Source: Gammaproteobacteria bacterium
GTDB lineage: Bacteria; Pseudomonadota; Gammaproteobacteria; Xanthomonadales; Marinicellaceae
Assembly: GCA_041395445.1 (NCBI GenBank)
Contig: JAWLAO010000005.1
Coordinates: 62,001 to 126,000, forward strand
Reading direction: 5' to 3'
Length of the DNA: 64,000 bases
Shown in pieces: positions 1 through 9,023 of this stretch. Within the stretch, counting starts at the first letter, position 1, and every line of letters begins with the position of its first letter. The position numbers and the translations under genes are program-made. A model generated the notes under the pieces. It was not told the DNA's origin. It did not search any database and worked only from the letters and a program-made list of their open reading frames with translations.

Positions 1-176
1 TTGGTGTTATGAAAAGAGAAAGAGTAAATCGTAGAAACTACAAAACCAGATCACAAGCAAGAGCAGATATTTTTGATTATATTGAACGCTTCCATAATCC
101 GGTAAAAAAGCGTAAACTAGAGAAAAAATTAAATTATGAAAAACACTTTTCTAAAATGTCCGTAAAATCGGGGTAG
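1..176 (+). mobile_element. C-terminal end of an IS3-family transposase (cut by window edge)
   Basis: An open frame enters from the left edge and stops at 174-176. It reads GVMKRERVNRR, then YKTRSQARADIFDYIERFHNP, which is the end of the IS3/IS150-type OrfB DDE integrase core, where the strand-transfer domain finishes in a YIE-x-F-x-N-P block. The rest lies outside the window, so it may be part of an intact insertion sequence or a remnant. It lies just upstream of the zinc-ribbon operon and could mark the edge of an inserted segment. No terminal inverted repeat could be confirmed downstream. Confidence 0.75.
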
Positions 177-246
177 AACCCTAGTTTTATAATTTAAAAG
201 AGGTGTGATCACTTCGATTGAGTTATTAAATTTGTGAGGTTTCAAT

Positions 247-3200
247 ATGAGTCAATTGTATTGTTCTGAATGCGGTGCGAAACTAGAAAACAATGCTAAA
301 TTCTGTGGTGAATGTGGTCATGCAGTTGAGATAGAACTGGTTGAAACTCAGAGCAATTGTTCCCATTGTGGTCATTTAATCCAAGAAAGGGAGTTATTTT
401 GTTCTGAATGTGGTTATGCAATAGGAAATCTCGGAGGGCAATTCAATGCAAATATAGGGAAAGCAGACATTGATAGTCAACAGCTAAATAATAGTTCACA
501 CCCTAAACCAAAGTTTTGGTCGAGTCTAACTGCACTTCTGACTTTATCTCTGCTTGCATGGTATTTCATTGTTGAAAAGGATCCAAACAGTTCATTTCGA
601 CCTACTCGAAGCAACCTCGGGACTATTAGTTCAGTTCAAACCGACTCGCTTGATTTGTATCCGCATCCCGGTATTCATATTACTTCTTTAAAAAATGCTT
701 TAGATAAACCGAGAACATTCAAAGCGACTGAAATATCGAATTCTAAACTTGATCAATTAGCTGAAAAATTAATAGAAAAAGGAGTTATTCCCTATAAAGG
801 TTTTGATATTAATGCCGGCATGAGTGAAACAGAACGATTTAGAAAGCCGGTAACCATCGCTATGAACTTGAATGAATTGGCGATACCTGTTGAGCTCCAA
901 CCACATACGCATTTGGCTTACATTGATAAAACTGGTCAGTTACGACGCATTCACAGTTATTTTGAAAACAATCAAATTAAATTTGATACTTATCATAATG
1001 TCCACATTATTCTGTGGATAGCTTTAGGAGCAGTTTCTTATTGGGGATATGAGGAAGGTGTCTTTAATGAAGAATTAGCTGTATATCCGGATGGTTTCTT
1101 TAAAGCGGATTATCGATTTTATTTATGGGAGTCTGAAAAAATTAATTATTTCATTCATTATCCCAAAAAATGGAAGTCGATTCGTCCGGATATTGTTAGT
1201 AACCATTTAAAAAAGTTAAAAAAAGTTATGGATAAACATAATCTGGATGGAATTCATAATAGAGAACAAGCCTTAAAAGCTTACGCCAATATTTCAAAAG
1301 ATAAAGAATATTCGGATTTAATGAAAGTTATGCGAGATAAAAAGTGGGTTTTAGAAAATTATTTCCCACAAAAAGTGGCAAACGCTGTTAAAGCATTGGA
1401 TCTAGCAATTAAATATACAAACTCACGAGGATTTAGAAGCCCGGGTTATTCAGGAATACCGGTAGAGCCTGATATCTATATTCAGGAAAAAAGTATGGGG
1501 GCGAATTTATACGGCGAAGTTAGAAATGGCTGGACCACTCGGTCTTTTATGGTTCTGGATGGAACAAAAATTCCTGATGCAGATATCTTAAGTATGAGTT
1601 CATCACAATTAGCTGCCTATAATTCACTTAAAACAACAACACTTCATGAGTATTTTCATTTGGTGCAATCTGCTTACAGTTTTGTTGAGATGCAAAAACA
1701 ACTTTGGTTTGCTGAAGCCACCGCAGTTCAATATGAAGCAGAAGCCGGCAAATACTATCTGAATAATAATTGGGCAACATCATGGGATTATACCAGTAGA
1801 ACTTATGACGGTTTTTTCAAAAAGATGGATTTAAAATCCGGACAGATTCAAGAATTACAACAACACGGATACAGTATTTCATATTTTTTGGAGTATTTAA
1901 GAGACAAGTACTATGGTAAAACAGGGAATGAGTTTTTGCCAAAACTATTAAATGATTATGCCGGAGTTTTATCCGGCAACATAACTAGTTTGATTGATGT
2001 CACATCAGGTGAAGAGTCACGATTCATTGATGATTTCAGGATTTATGCACGAAAAATCAGGAATGAACTAGTGAGTTATAGGGCGTCAGTTTTAAATGAT
2101 GAAAAATTAGTCTATTCATGGCGATTTAATGACAGTAATCCATTATCTGCTCCGGGAATGAAGATTTCTTTGAAAGAGAAAAATCCAAATGCACTTGAAG
2201 ATGCTGTTTTAGTTATCCGAGATTCATCTGGATACTCAGAACAGACAGAAATTCATTGGTCTTTTGATAAACGCAACTGGAAAATACTCCAAGTAGGGAT
2301 TCCTGTTGCAATCGACTCACTTAAAACAAAGCAAAACATTTATTTACAGAGGATTGAGGCTTATATTGAAGCACAGAATAATCCGGTAAAAAAAGCATCA
2401 ACCGATATTTATTTCCTTTTGAAACCAAAAAATGCCGCTAAAGTAACAATTAACAAACCTTATTTTCAAATTGAAATTCCCAAAAGTTCTTTGATGAAAA
2501 ACAAAGAATCGGAAGGCAGTTTGGGACCATATATTCAGGCGATAGAGATTGAAGTTACAACACCTGAAACTAATAAACCTGTACGGTTGTGGTTATCAGA
2601 TGGCAATATGACTACTAAGTTTGAGACTGAAAAGTTGCTAGGTAGATTAACTCCTGATGGAAGAGGGAATTACAATCTTAAAGTATCATACCGAGAATGT
2701 GCACATAAGGGTCAAAATATTTGTGGAGCATGGAGTCCAAATGTGTATATGAGTATTAAATCTGACAAGAAAGAGAACCAAGGAAAGCTAACAAAAGCGC
2801 TTGATGTGAGTAAGACAGTAAACTTATTGTGGACACCACAATGGAAACAGTCATGGTTTTCAGGTGATAGGAATGATCGGTGTCGTCCATATTATGATTC
2901 ACCACAACCATTAATGGCAAATATTGATGCCGTTTACTCTCTTTCAGTTTCGATATCCGGTGATGAAATTGAGTCCGTCAGCGAAAAAGATTTATCAATA
3001 TATTTGAACACCAAAAAAAATGTAACAGTAAGCCTGGGATTTGATGCGAGTTTATCGAAAAACAAAGATATTTTGGACTGGCAAAATGCTCATTATGATC
3101 AACAGTATGCGATTTCAGGATATGAAATTTCGGTGAATGGCAAAGTATTAAAGGGTAAGAACGCAACCTTCAATATTCCTCCCGGGAAATCAACAATTTC

Positions 3201-3408
3201 AACCAGTATATTTTTAAAAACAACAGGGATTTCCACATTCAAAGCGATCAGAAATGCTCATGCTTGTCAACCTGTTATGATGGAATACGATTCAGGAAAT
3301 ATTAAAGAAATGAGTTTGGGTTCAATAAAAATATACACTAATGGCAAGCCAAAAACTCTTTCCGGAGGGAATCCGTTTGGTGGTATCAGGAATAAAGATA
3401 GAGATTAA
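247..3408 (+). CDS. Double zinc-ribbon membrane protein with HEXXH metallopeptidase-like domain
   Basis: A 1053-residue protein of unknown function. Residues 1-60 carry two zinc ribbons, each with two CxxC pairs (CSECG...CGECG and CSHCG...CSECG). A hydrophobic segment at about 90-110 predicts one membrane span with a large C-terminal part. Around residues 467-471 it has HEYFH, and 19 residues later FAEATAVQYE with E490 placed like the third zinc ligand of gluzincin peptidases, so a membrane-anchored metallopeptidase is plausible. The C-terminal half looks beta-rich with no recognised family. The start ATG follows a GTGAGG-type ribosome site. It is first in an operon with two further zinc-ribbon genes (2-bp gap to the next). 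Peptidase activity is inferred from the motif only. Confidence 0.7.
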   Translation: MSQLYCSECGAKLENNAKFCGECGHAVEIELVETQSNCSHCGHLIQERELFCSECGYAIGNLGGQFNANIGKADIDSQQLNNSSHPKPKFWSSLTALLTLSLLAWYFIVEKDPNSSFRPTRSNLGTISSVQTDSLDLYPHPGIHITSLKNALDKPRTFKATEISNSKLDQLAEKLIEKGVIPYKGFDINAGMSETERFRKPVTIAMNLNELAIPVELQPHTHLAYIDKTGQLRRIHSYFENNQIKFDTYHNVHIILWIALGAVSYWGYEEGVFNEELAVYPDGFFKADYRFYLWESEKINYFIHYPKKWKSIRPDIVSNHLKKLKKVMDKHNLDGIHNREQALKAYANISKDKEYSDLMKVMRDKKWVLENYFPQKVANAVKALDLAIKYTNSRGFRSPGYSGIPVEPDIYIQEKSMGANLYGEVRNGWTTRSFMVLDGTKIPDADILSMSSSQLAAYNSLKTTTLHEYFHLVQSAYSFVEMQKQLWFAEATAVQYEAEAGKYYLNNNWATSWDYTSRTYDGFFKKMDLKSGQIQELQQHGYSISYFLEYLRDKYYGKTGNEFLPKLLNDYAGVLSGNITSLIDVTSGEESRFIDDFRIYARKIRNELVSYRASVLNDEKLVYSWRFNDSNPLSAPGMKISLKEKNPNALEDAVLVIRDSSGYSEQTEIHWSFDKRNWKILQVGIPVAIDSLKTKQNIYLQRIEAYIEAQNNPVKKASTDIYFLLKPKNAAKVTINKPYFQIEIPKSSLMKNKESEGSLGPYIQAIEIEVTTPETNKPVRLWLSDGNMTTKFETEKLLGRLTPDGRGNYNLKVSYRECAHKGQNICGAWSPNVYMSIKSDKKENQGKLTKALDVSKTVNLLWTPQWKQSWFSGDRNDRCRPYYDSPQPLMANIDAVYSLSVSISGDEIESVSEKDLSIYLNTKKNVTVSLGFDASLSKNKDILDWQNAHYDQQYAISGYEISVNGKVLKGKNATFNIPPGKSTISTSIFLKTTGISTFKAIRNAHACQPVMMEYDSGNIKEMSLGSIKIYTNGKPKTLSGGNPFGGIRNKDRD

Positions 3409-3410
3409 AT

Positions 3411-3974
3411 GTGAAACAGAGAAATGAAATGAAAGATCAGAGTTGTTGTAAAAATTGTGGAGCAGTTCTTAGAGAGTATGCAAAGTTTTGTACAAATTGT
3501 GGAAAGCCGATTCTTCATGATTCTGCTCAGGTAAAAACGATAAATTTTCAAGATCAAAACCCTAGTAATAATAGTAAAAAAAGTTTAGCTCCAATTGTTT
3601 GGGTGGTCATTGCTTTGTTATTCGCGGGTTATTTTGTAACAAATTATTTTTTTGATGAAACAAAAGAGGACTCATTGGTGCATAAAATCGAAGCTCCTGA
3701 ATTACAAGGTCAGTGGTATGATTTTACCGGAGTTCTTTTAGGTGATAAAACCGCAAGTATCGAATTTACTAATCAAGGTGATATTTTTATTGGTCAGTCA
3801 TCGAATGATAGAATTAATATTGAACTGATACCAACGAAAAAACATGAGTTCAATGCAAATGTTACTTTGCATGGTGTTAAAGGTGAATTTTATGTGATTT
3901 ATTATCATGACAAGAAAACACTTGAATTCCACAATATACTGACCAAATCCACTTGGAAAATTACAAAAAACTAA
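3411..3974 (+). CDS. Zinc-ribbon, single-span membrane protein of unknown function
   Basis: A 187-residue protein with one N-terminal zinc ribbon (CKNCG...CTNCG, residues 13-33), one hydrophobic span (about 63-81, APIVWVVIALLFAGYFV), then a roughly 100-residue domain rich in alternating beta-type residues that begins GQWYDFTG. The fold resembles small lipocalin-like or DUF-type sensor domains but no family is recognised. It starts at GTG 3411, two bases after the upstream stop; an ATG at 3429 is an alternative start. The 0-2 bp spacing shows translational coupling with both neighbours. The shared N-terminal ribbon suggests that all three products meet the same cytoplasmic partner. Confidence 0.7.
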   Translation: MKQRNEMKDQSCCKNCGAVLREYAKFCTNCGKPILHDSAQVKTINFQDQNPSNNSKKSLAPIVWVVIALLFAGYFVTNYFFDETKEDSLVHKIEAPELQGQWYDFTGVLLGDKTASIEFTNQGDIFIGQSSNDRINIELIPTKKHEFNANVTLHGVKGEFYVIYYHDKKTLEFHNILTKSTWKITKN

Positions 3975-4880
3975 ATGAGACTCAATATGAATCAATGCGA
4001 TTACTGCGGAAATGAATTGAAACCCGGTGCAAAATTCTGCACTCAATGTGGTAAAAAAGTGGAACCAAAAAAGGTGTCCAAAAAGAAACTTGACAAAAAA
4101 ATACGCACTGTTGTTAACAAGACAAATGAAGAGTTATTTATGAATATTAATAACAATATTCGGTTAAATAATAGTCAAACAAAAATTGTTAAGAGATTCA
4201 GTTTCTTGGCTTTTGTATGTGGTTTGATTTTGATTTTAGCGATGGCAGATTTAGACTCATTTCATATTCATCCGGCAGTTACATTTGTTTCTATATTTCT
4301 CATGCTGGTTTTTATCGCTATTGCATATATGTTTAGAAGTCGAGAGAAAAAACTGCAAACACTAATTACCGGAGAAAATTTGATAGCTCATTGGACTCTG
4401 ACAAATGATGAAAAATACCAGTATAGCAATTATCTTTATCAGAAAGAAAAAGCAGAGAATTTATCAAAGTGGATATTGTTGAGTATTCTTTTTTTGGTTG
4501 TATTTGGTATCACTATTCTGATTATAGAGGAAGCAAAATTGGCAATGTTTTTTATAATGACAGGGTTCATTTGTTTCTTTGCTTTCATAGCTTTCATCAT
4601 GCCTGTTTACTATAGAAACAAAAATATGAGAGCCGATGGAGAAATACTAATTGGACAGAAATTTGCTTATGTGAATGGCTATTTTCATAATTGGGATTTT
4701 CCACTTTCGGGTTTAAAGAAAGCTAAAATAATAAAAGAACCATTTCGTGGCTTATTAATTCATTATTTTTATACAGATAGAACTTTCGTTAATCAGGAAA
4801 TGCTATATATTCCTGCAAATTCGGAGATTGATTTGGATTTTATAGTTCAAAATCTTCAACAACATAGCAAAAAGACGTGA
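3975..4880 (+). CDS. Zinc-ribbon, multi-span membrane protein of unknown function
   Basis: A 301-residue protein. The N-terminal zinc ribbon reads CDYCG...CTQCG (about residues 8-28) and is followed by a lysine-rich linker. There are at least four hydrophobic segments in two pairs: FLAFVCGLILILAMA / VTFVSIFLMLVFIAIAYMF and WILLSILFLVVFGITILII / FFIMTGFICFFAFIAFIMPV. The C-terminal 90 residues are soluble and beta-rich. The first ATG abuts the previous stop; a second in-frame ATG at 3987 precedes the ribbon and could be the true start. It is last in the three-gene operon. Function unknown. Confidence 0.7.
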   Translation: MRLNMNQCDYCGNELKPGAKFCTQCGKKVEPKKVSKKKLDKKIRTVVNKTNEELFMNINNNIRLNNSQTKIVKRFSFLAFVCGLILILAMADLDSFHIHPAVTFVSIFLMLVFIAIAYMFRSREKKLQTLITGENLIAHWTLTNDEKYQYSNYLYQKEKAENLSKWILLSILFLVVFGITILIIEEAKLAMFFIMTGFICFFAFIAFIMPVYYRNKNMRADGEILIGQKFAYVNGYFHNWDFPLSGLKKAKIIKEPFRGLLIHYFYTDRTFVNQEMLYIPANSEIDLDFIVQNLQQHSKKT

Positions 4881-4999
4881 AGTGTTTAGATTCATTTTCC
4901 CAATTGCATAGAATCGAGCAAAGAGACCTCCCTCTAAAAATCAAAATCATAAAATCTGAGGAGATACTAATTTGTAACTCCTCAGTAATTTGATTGAAG
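4881..4999. other. Short convergent spacer
   Basis: Space between the zinc-ribbon operon and the 3' end of the broken DNRLRE gene on the other strand. CTCCCTCTAAAA and the nearby CTGAGGAG/CTCCTCAG bases (about 4958-4985, inverted repeat flanking ATACTAATTTGTAA) could form a weak shared terminator. No gene is seen. Confidence 0.3.
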
Positions 5000-6319
5000 T
5001 TAATATTCTAACTGTTCAAAACCGTTTGCAAATATTAAATCAGGTACTATGTACTGAATTGTTAAAACAGGTGGTGTCGAGCCTTCGCGACTGGATACCC
5101 CTCTGGCGTTACCTGAATTGACTTCATCTCCTTTAATCAACCAACCATGATTGCTATTCGCATCCTGAACCCAGGCAGTAACATCATTAACTAAATCTGT
5201 AGAGCTTAGAAATTGTATACTTGAGGAGTTCTGATCAAAAGGTGCGGAAGCTGATGCAGAAGCTGTAAAGTCACCACCCGGATTTGTCCAGTTATCGGTG
5301 TTGAAAAAGCGATGCAACCATGTTGCATCTCTGGTTTGAGCTCCGGCACCGCTTCCACTACCGCTAGATCCAGCTTCACCCCATTAAGCAGATAAATTAT
5401 GAAGAGTAGCATTAACAGTTCCAATAAATGGGCTTGATGGAGTGTTGGTAATCTCTAAATCGAGTTGAGCATCAATAATGGTCGATTGAGGATGGATTGA
5501 AGAGACATCAAATTCAACAACAGCACGGCGTATTGCATTGCCGTTTGTCATTCCCAAATATAGATTGCCACCGGCTCCATTGCTGGTGCTTCCATCAACG
5601 GTTTCATATAGTGTATTGTCTTTAACAGGATTCAGTTGTGTGGTTTGTGGGATTTCATAACTGACAAGCAATGATGGTCTCGATGATGCTGTTTGATGTT
5701 CTCGTGAAGCAAATCTTTGAGCAAAACCACTAGAGATTTCGTCACCTATAAGAATCCAATCAAAGTTTGTTGCTGGAGAATCTAACCAATTTTGAATGTC
5801 ATCAATCATTCCATTGTTTTGAAATGTATATCCTCCCTGAGATGATATTGATAAACTTGCCGAGGGTGTTCCCAGATAGTCCCCACCGGGAGTCATCCAG
5901 GAAACGGTATCATAGAAACTATGTATCCATGTCGCATCATTGGTTGTTGAGGCAGTACCAGCGCCTTCCGGACCGCCTGCATCAGAAGTTCCTTCTCCCC
6001 AACTTGATGTAATAGTATGTAAATTGACAGTTTGAGTGTTTCCTCTACTTTTATTCATAGTTAAATGGAGCTCTACATCAGTTATGACTGCACCCGGGGG
6101 AATATTTCAGGCTATATCAAATGCAATAACGGCTCTACGTAAACTTACTCCTGAAGACTGACGTGTTTTACCTACAAAAAAGTTTTGTCCAGCACCATTA
6201 CTTAAATGCCCAGTTGCACTTTCGTATAATGTATTGTCTTTTGTTGGTGCTAAAGTGACTGTCGCAGCATTTAGTAATGAAGTTGTTAATATTGAAATAA
6301 TAAATAATGTTTTATTCAT
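5000..6319 (-). pseudogene. Secreted DNRLRE-type repeat protein broken by two in-frame stop codons
   Basis: Read through, this is one 440-codon frame with a signal peptide (MNKTLFIISILTTSLLNA) and two copies of a domain opening with APTKDNTLYE / NPVKDNTLYE and ending in GDExxSG-x-ASRE-x-SxPxLxxxY. That is the layout of DNRLRE-type surface proteins. TGA at 6107-6109 interrupts the first copy (AFDIA-stop-NIPPGA, where a glycine is expected), and TAA at 5384-5386 interrupts the second (LSA-stop-WGEAG, against TSSWGEG in copy one). Frame is kept across both stops, so these are substitutions and not indels. The end reads DLIFANGFEQLEY, a short tail type seen on secreted proteins of some gammaproteobacteria. 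Without suppression only a 70-residue exported fragment would be made. Confidence 0.8.
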
Positions 6320-6467
6320 GTTAATCCCCTTTTTCGAATCTTTTCTAGCATATCATAAGTTCTTTGATAACGGCTCAGTTAATCAAATATTGTTGAATTA
6401 TCATGAATGTTTCATTTCAAATTGGGCTCCATGATAGAATAACGCAACTTTGTAATCGCTAAGCAGA

Positions 6468-7523
6468 ATGTACGAATTTCATAAATTAAAAATCAAAAAC
6501 ATTGAACAAGAAACTAAGGATGCCGTTGTGTGGACATTGGATGTTCCTGAGCATGAAAAAGAAGTTTTCAAATGGAAAGCCGGGCAACATTTAACGTTTA
6601 AATATGATTTCAATGGTGAGGAACTAAGACGTTCGTATTCAATCCTTTCTCCAACCGATGGAGATGAGCTGAAAGTTTTAATTAAGAAAGTCGATCAGGG
6701 TCGATTTTCCGAACCGGCTCAGACTCAATATCAAATTGGGCAGACTGTTGAGGTGATGCCGCCAATTGGTAATTTTATATTATCCCCTGAGAATAACTCC
6801 AACTATGTTTTAATCGCAGCCGGAAGTGGAATTACTCCAATATTATCAATGGTTTATGAAGTTTTAAATCAATCAAATAGTCACGTCAATTTGTATTATG
6901 GAAATGGCACAGTTGAAGGAACTTTACTAAAAAAACAACTGACTGATTTAAAAGATAAATTTGCTGAGCGGTTATCTGTCAGCTATTTTCTCAGTCGTGA
7001 ACCAATTGATATTGACCTATATTCCGGCAGAATTGATGCTGATAAGATCAACAAAATTTACCATAAAGAACTTAAAGAATTAAATATCTCGGGATATTAT
7101 CTTTGTGGTCCCGGTGAAATGATTACGTCTGTTAGTACCGCTTTAAAAGAAAATGGTGTCGATACTCGTAGTATTCATTCTGAGTTTTTCTTATCAGAAG
7201 ATCAGGTGATAAGGGATAGTAGTGAGAAAGCTTCATCAACCGATAGTGGTGTGAGCGTCACCATAGATGGCGTGACATCACGTTATGATATTAAACAAGG
7301 AGATGAGAAAACTTTATTGGATGCTGCATTAGATAACGGAATCAACATGCCATATTCATGTAAAGCAGGTGTTTGTGCGACTTGCCGATGTAAACTGGTT
7401 GAAGGTGAAGTTGAAATGATTGAAAACTATTCACTCGAAGACTGGGAACTTGAGCAAAATTATATTCTTAGTTGCCAATCTATACCTAAAACCAACAAAA
7501 TTGTTATTGATTACGATAGTTGA
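6468..7523 (+). CDS. PaaE-like FAD / 2Fe-2S NAD(P)H oxidoreductase
   Basis: A 351-residue flavin reductase that passes electrons from NAD(P)H through FAD to a plant-type ferredoxin centre. The FAD-binding motif RRSYS is at 54-58. The nucleotide-binding segment AAGSGITPILS is at about 117-127. The C-terminal ferredoxin domain has C298-x4-C303-x2-C306 and a late cysteine in LSCQ. Length and domain order match PaaE/PaaK, the reductase of phenylacetyl-CoA epoxidase, but no other paa genes are nearby, so the partner is unknown. It may serve another oxygenase or a fatty-acid hydroxylase. It stands alone, divergent from the broken DNRLRE gene; TAGAAT at about 6436 is a possible -10 element. Confidence 0.85.
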   Translation: MYEFHKLKIKNIEQETKDAVVWTLDVPEHEKEVFKWKAGQHLTFKYDFNGEELRRSYSILSPTDGDELKVLIKKVDQGRFSEPAQTQYQIGQTVEVMPPIGNFILSPENNSNYVLIAAGSGITPILSMVYEVLNQSNSHVNLYYGNGTVEGTLLKKQLTDLKDKFAERLSVSYFLSREPIDIDLYSGRIDADKINKIYHKELKELNISGYYLCGPGEMITSVSTALKENGVDTRSIHSEFFLSEDQVIRDSSEKASSTDSGVSVTIDGVTSRYDIKQGDEKTLLDAALDNGINMPYSCKAGVCATCRCKLVEGEVEMIENYSLEDWELEQNYILSCQSIPKTNKIVIDYDS

Positions 7524-7533
7524 ATGACTCGTT

Positions 7534-8199
7534 TTATGCTTTTTGAGTCATAATTCCTGCATCAGTCGCAATCAATGTCGAAAATGCTTTTTGATGAGCA
7601 AAAATTCCGTTACAAACAACTCCGGCAATGGAGTTGATTTTGTCTTCTAATTCCAAAGGATTGATGATATGCATGTTGTGGACATCGATGATAATGTTTC
7701 CATTGTCTGTAGTAAAACCTTCTCTGAGCTGAGGTTGCCCTCCGAGTTTGGCAATGGTTCTTCCAACATGAGATTGAGCCATTGGAATGACCTCAATTGG
7801 AAGCGGAAATTTTCCTAAAACTTTGACCATTTTGCTTTCATCGACGATACAAATAAACTTATCACTGGCAGCTGCAATAATTTTTTCACGAGTGAGAGCA
7901 CCACCACCACCTTTGATTAAACGATTGTGCGAATCACATTCATCAGCTCCGTCAATGTAGAGTGATAACGGTCCTGTTTGGTTGAGCTCTCTGACATGAA
8001 AGCCATGTTCTTTTAAACGACGGGTAGTTTCTTCCGAACTCGAAACACAGGCTTCAATTCGGTTTCTGACTTTGGGTAAAACATCAATAAGGCAATTCAC
8101 GGTTGAACCGGTCCCAATTCCGACAACCATGTCGTAATCATCAAAATACTCGAGAGCAGCCAGAGCAACTTGTTGTTTCAGTTCTTGTTGTTTATTCAT
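7534..8199 (-). CDS. rpiA: Ribose-5-phosphate isomerase A
   Basis: Interconverts ribose 5-phosphate and ribulose 5-phosphate in the pentose phosphate pathway. It shows the family signatures GIGTGSTVNCLID near the N-terminus, YIDGADECD, and KGGGGALTREKI with the catalytic glutamate. The product is 221 residues when started at the ATG encoding MNKQQELK, which fits the family; an upstream in-frame start would push further into the preceding gene. The start overlaps the end of ygfA by 8 bp, so the two are translationally coupled, in line with the common gammaproteobacterial order ssrS-ygfA-(serA)-rpiA. It converges on the PaaE-like gene with an 11-bp gap. Confidence 0.95.
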   Translation of the reverse strand: MNKQQELKQQVALAALEYFDDYDMVVGIGTGSTVNCLIDVLPKVRNRIEACVSSSEETTRRLKEHGFHVRELNQTGPLSLYIDGADECDSHNRLIKGGGGALTREKIIAAASDKFICIVDESKMVKVLGKFPLPIEVIPMAQSHVGRTIAKLGGQPQLREGFTTDNGNIIIDVHNMHIINPLELEDKINSIAGVVCNGIFAHQKAFSTLIATDAGIMTQKA

Positions 8200-8776
8200 G
8201 TTTAATCTCAATTGTTTCATTATTGGTAAAAATGATATCCATTGGAATATCCCAGTTGTCAGATTTCAGGGTAGGGCACTGCTGAAAATTATATGCAACT
8301 CCTGCTAGTTTTGTTTTTTGTTTATTATTTGAGTTAGAAAAATACCGATCATAAAAACCACCACCATAACCCAGTCTTGAACCGTTTCTATGATATCCAA
8401 CTAATGGCATTAGGCAAAGGTCAATTTGCGATGAATTAACTGTTTGGTTGTTTTCTGGTTGTGGAATTCCATATTTATTGTTTACTAATTCCGAATCCAA
8501 TGTGTAACCCCGAAACTCCATGTCGGAGTTATTCAGCACATACGGTAATAAGAAAGTTTTGGGATTTCCTTTCATGTTAACCAGACTTAGCAAGTCCACT
8601 TCATTATTAATTGGATAATAAAATGCAATCGTTTGGCTTTGGATAAATACCGGATGTGACAAAATTTGTTGGCAAACTGACAAACTGAGTGAGTGTACTT
8701 GTTCCGGTTTGAGTTCTTTGCGTTGTTGAATGAGCTTGCGTCTGAGGTTTGGTTTGATGGCTTGGAATCCTCTCAA
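8192..8776 (-). CDS. ygfA: 5-formyltetrahydrofolate cyclo-ligase
   Basis: ATP-dependent conversion of 5-formyl-THF to 5,10-methenyl-THF in one-carbon metabolism. The signatures are RRKLIQQRKELKPEQ at the N-terminus and LGYGGGFYDRYF near the C-terminus, where the phosphate-binding GYGGGFYDR block is diagnostic. No in-frame ATG lies at the expected N-terminus; the best start is TTG at 8776, with an AUC at about 8758 after GAGAGGA as a less likely choice. The gene begins only a few bases after the predicted 3' end of 6S RNA and is probably read from the same precursor, as in E. coli. It is coupled to rpiA downstream. Confidence 0.9.
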   Translation of the reverse strand: MRGFQAIKPNLRRKLIQQRKELKPEQVHSLSLSVCQQILSHPVFIQSQTIAFYYPINNEVDLLSLVNMKGNPKTFLLPYVLNNSDMEFRGYTLDSELVNNKYGIPQPENNQTVNSSQIDLCLMPLVGYHRNGSRLGYGGGFYDRYFSNSNNKQKTKLAGVAYNFQQCPTLKSDNWDIPMDIIFTNNETIEIKHE

Positions 8777-8779
8777 GTT

Positions 8780-8985
8780 TCAAGTGATGCGATGTAAACC
8801 ACACATGCCGTTGTGCTTGAGGCGACCTTGGAACCTGAGGTTCAAGGCGGCTGACTCTCAATTCTTTAGGCTTTCTGTTACACGACAGACATGCTCACAG
8901 AAATTGATTGTGTCATCCAAAAAGGATCAATTACGGACCAAGGGATATGCTGAAACACTATCGCACATGGTAGTTTACACCTTGA
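8780..8985 (-). ncRNA. ssrS: 6S RNA
   Basis: Global regulator RNA that binds sigma-70 RNA polymerase in stationary phase. The minus strand between zapA and ygfA carries the conserved 6S core: GTGAGCATGTCTGTC, then AGAAAGCCTAAAG, then CCTTGAACCTCAGGTTCC, matching the corresponding E. coli blocks GTGAGCATGCTCGGTC, AGAAGCCTTAAAA and CCTTGAACCAAGGGTTC. The 5' GTGTAAACTACCATGTG pairs with the 3' CATGTGTGGTTTACAT to form the closing stem. The length of about 205 nt and the zapA-ssrS-ygfA order support the call. The 5' end is placed from the promoter; both ends are good to a few bases only. Confidence 0.9.
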
Positions 8986-8990
8986 ACTCC

Positions 8991-9019
8991 ATTATAAAAC
9001 TTTTAATGGATTGCCACAA
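8991..9019 (-). promoter_or_regulatory. Sigma-70 promoter of 6S RNA
   Basis: On the minus strand a consensus TATAAT (8996-8991) lies 17 bases downstream of TTGTGG (9019-9014). The predicted start, about 7 bases further on, coincides with the beginning of the 6S closing stem. Confidence 0.75.
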
Positions 9020-9023
9020 GGGT

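Noticed and set aside
5000..6319. Reassigned stop codons or selenocysteine as explanation of the in-frame stops
   Set aside because: All three stop codons (TGA, TAA, TAG) occur among the interrupted genes, other genes use them normally as stops, and no cysteine-like active site is involved.
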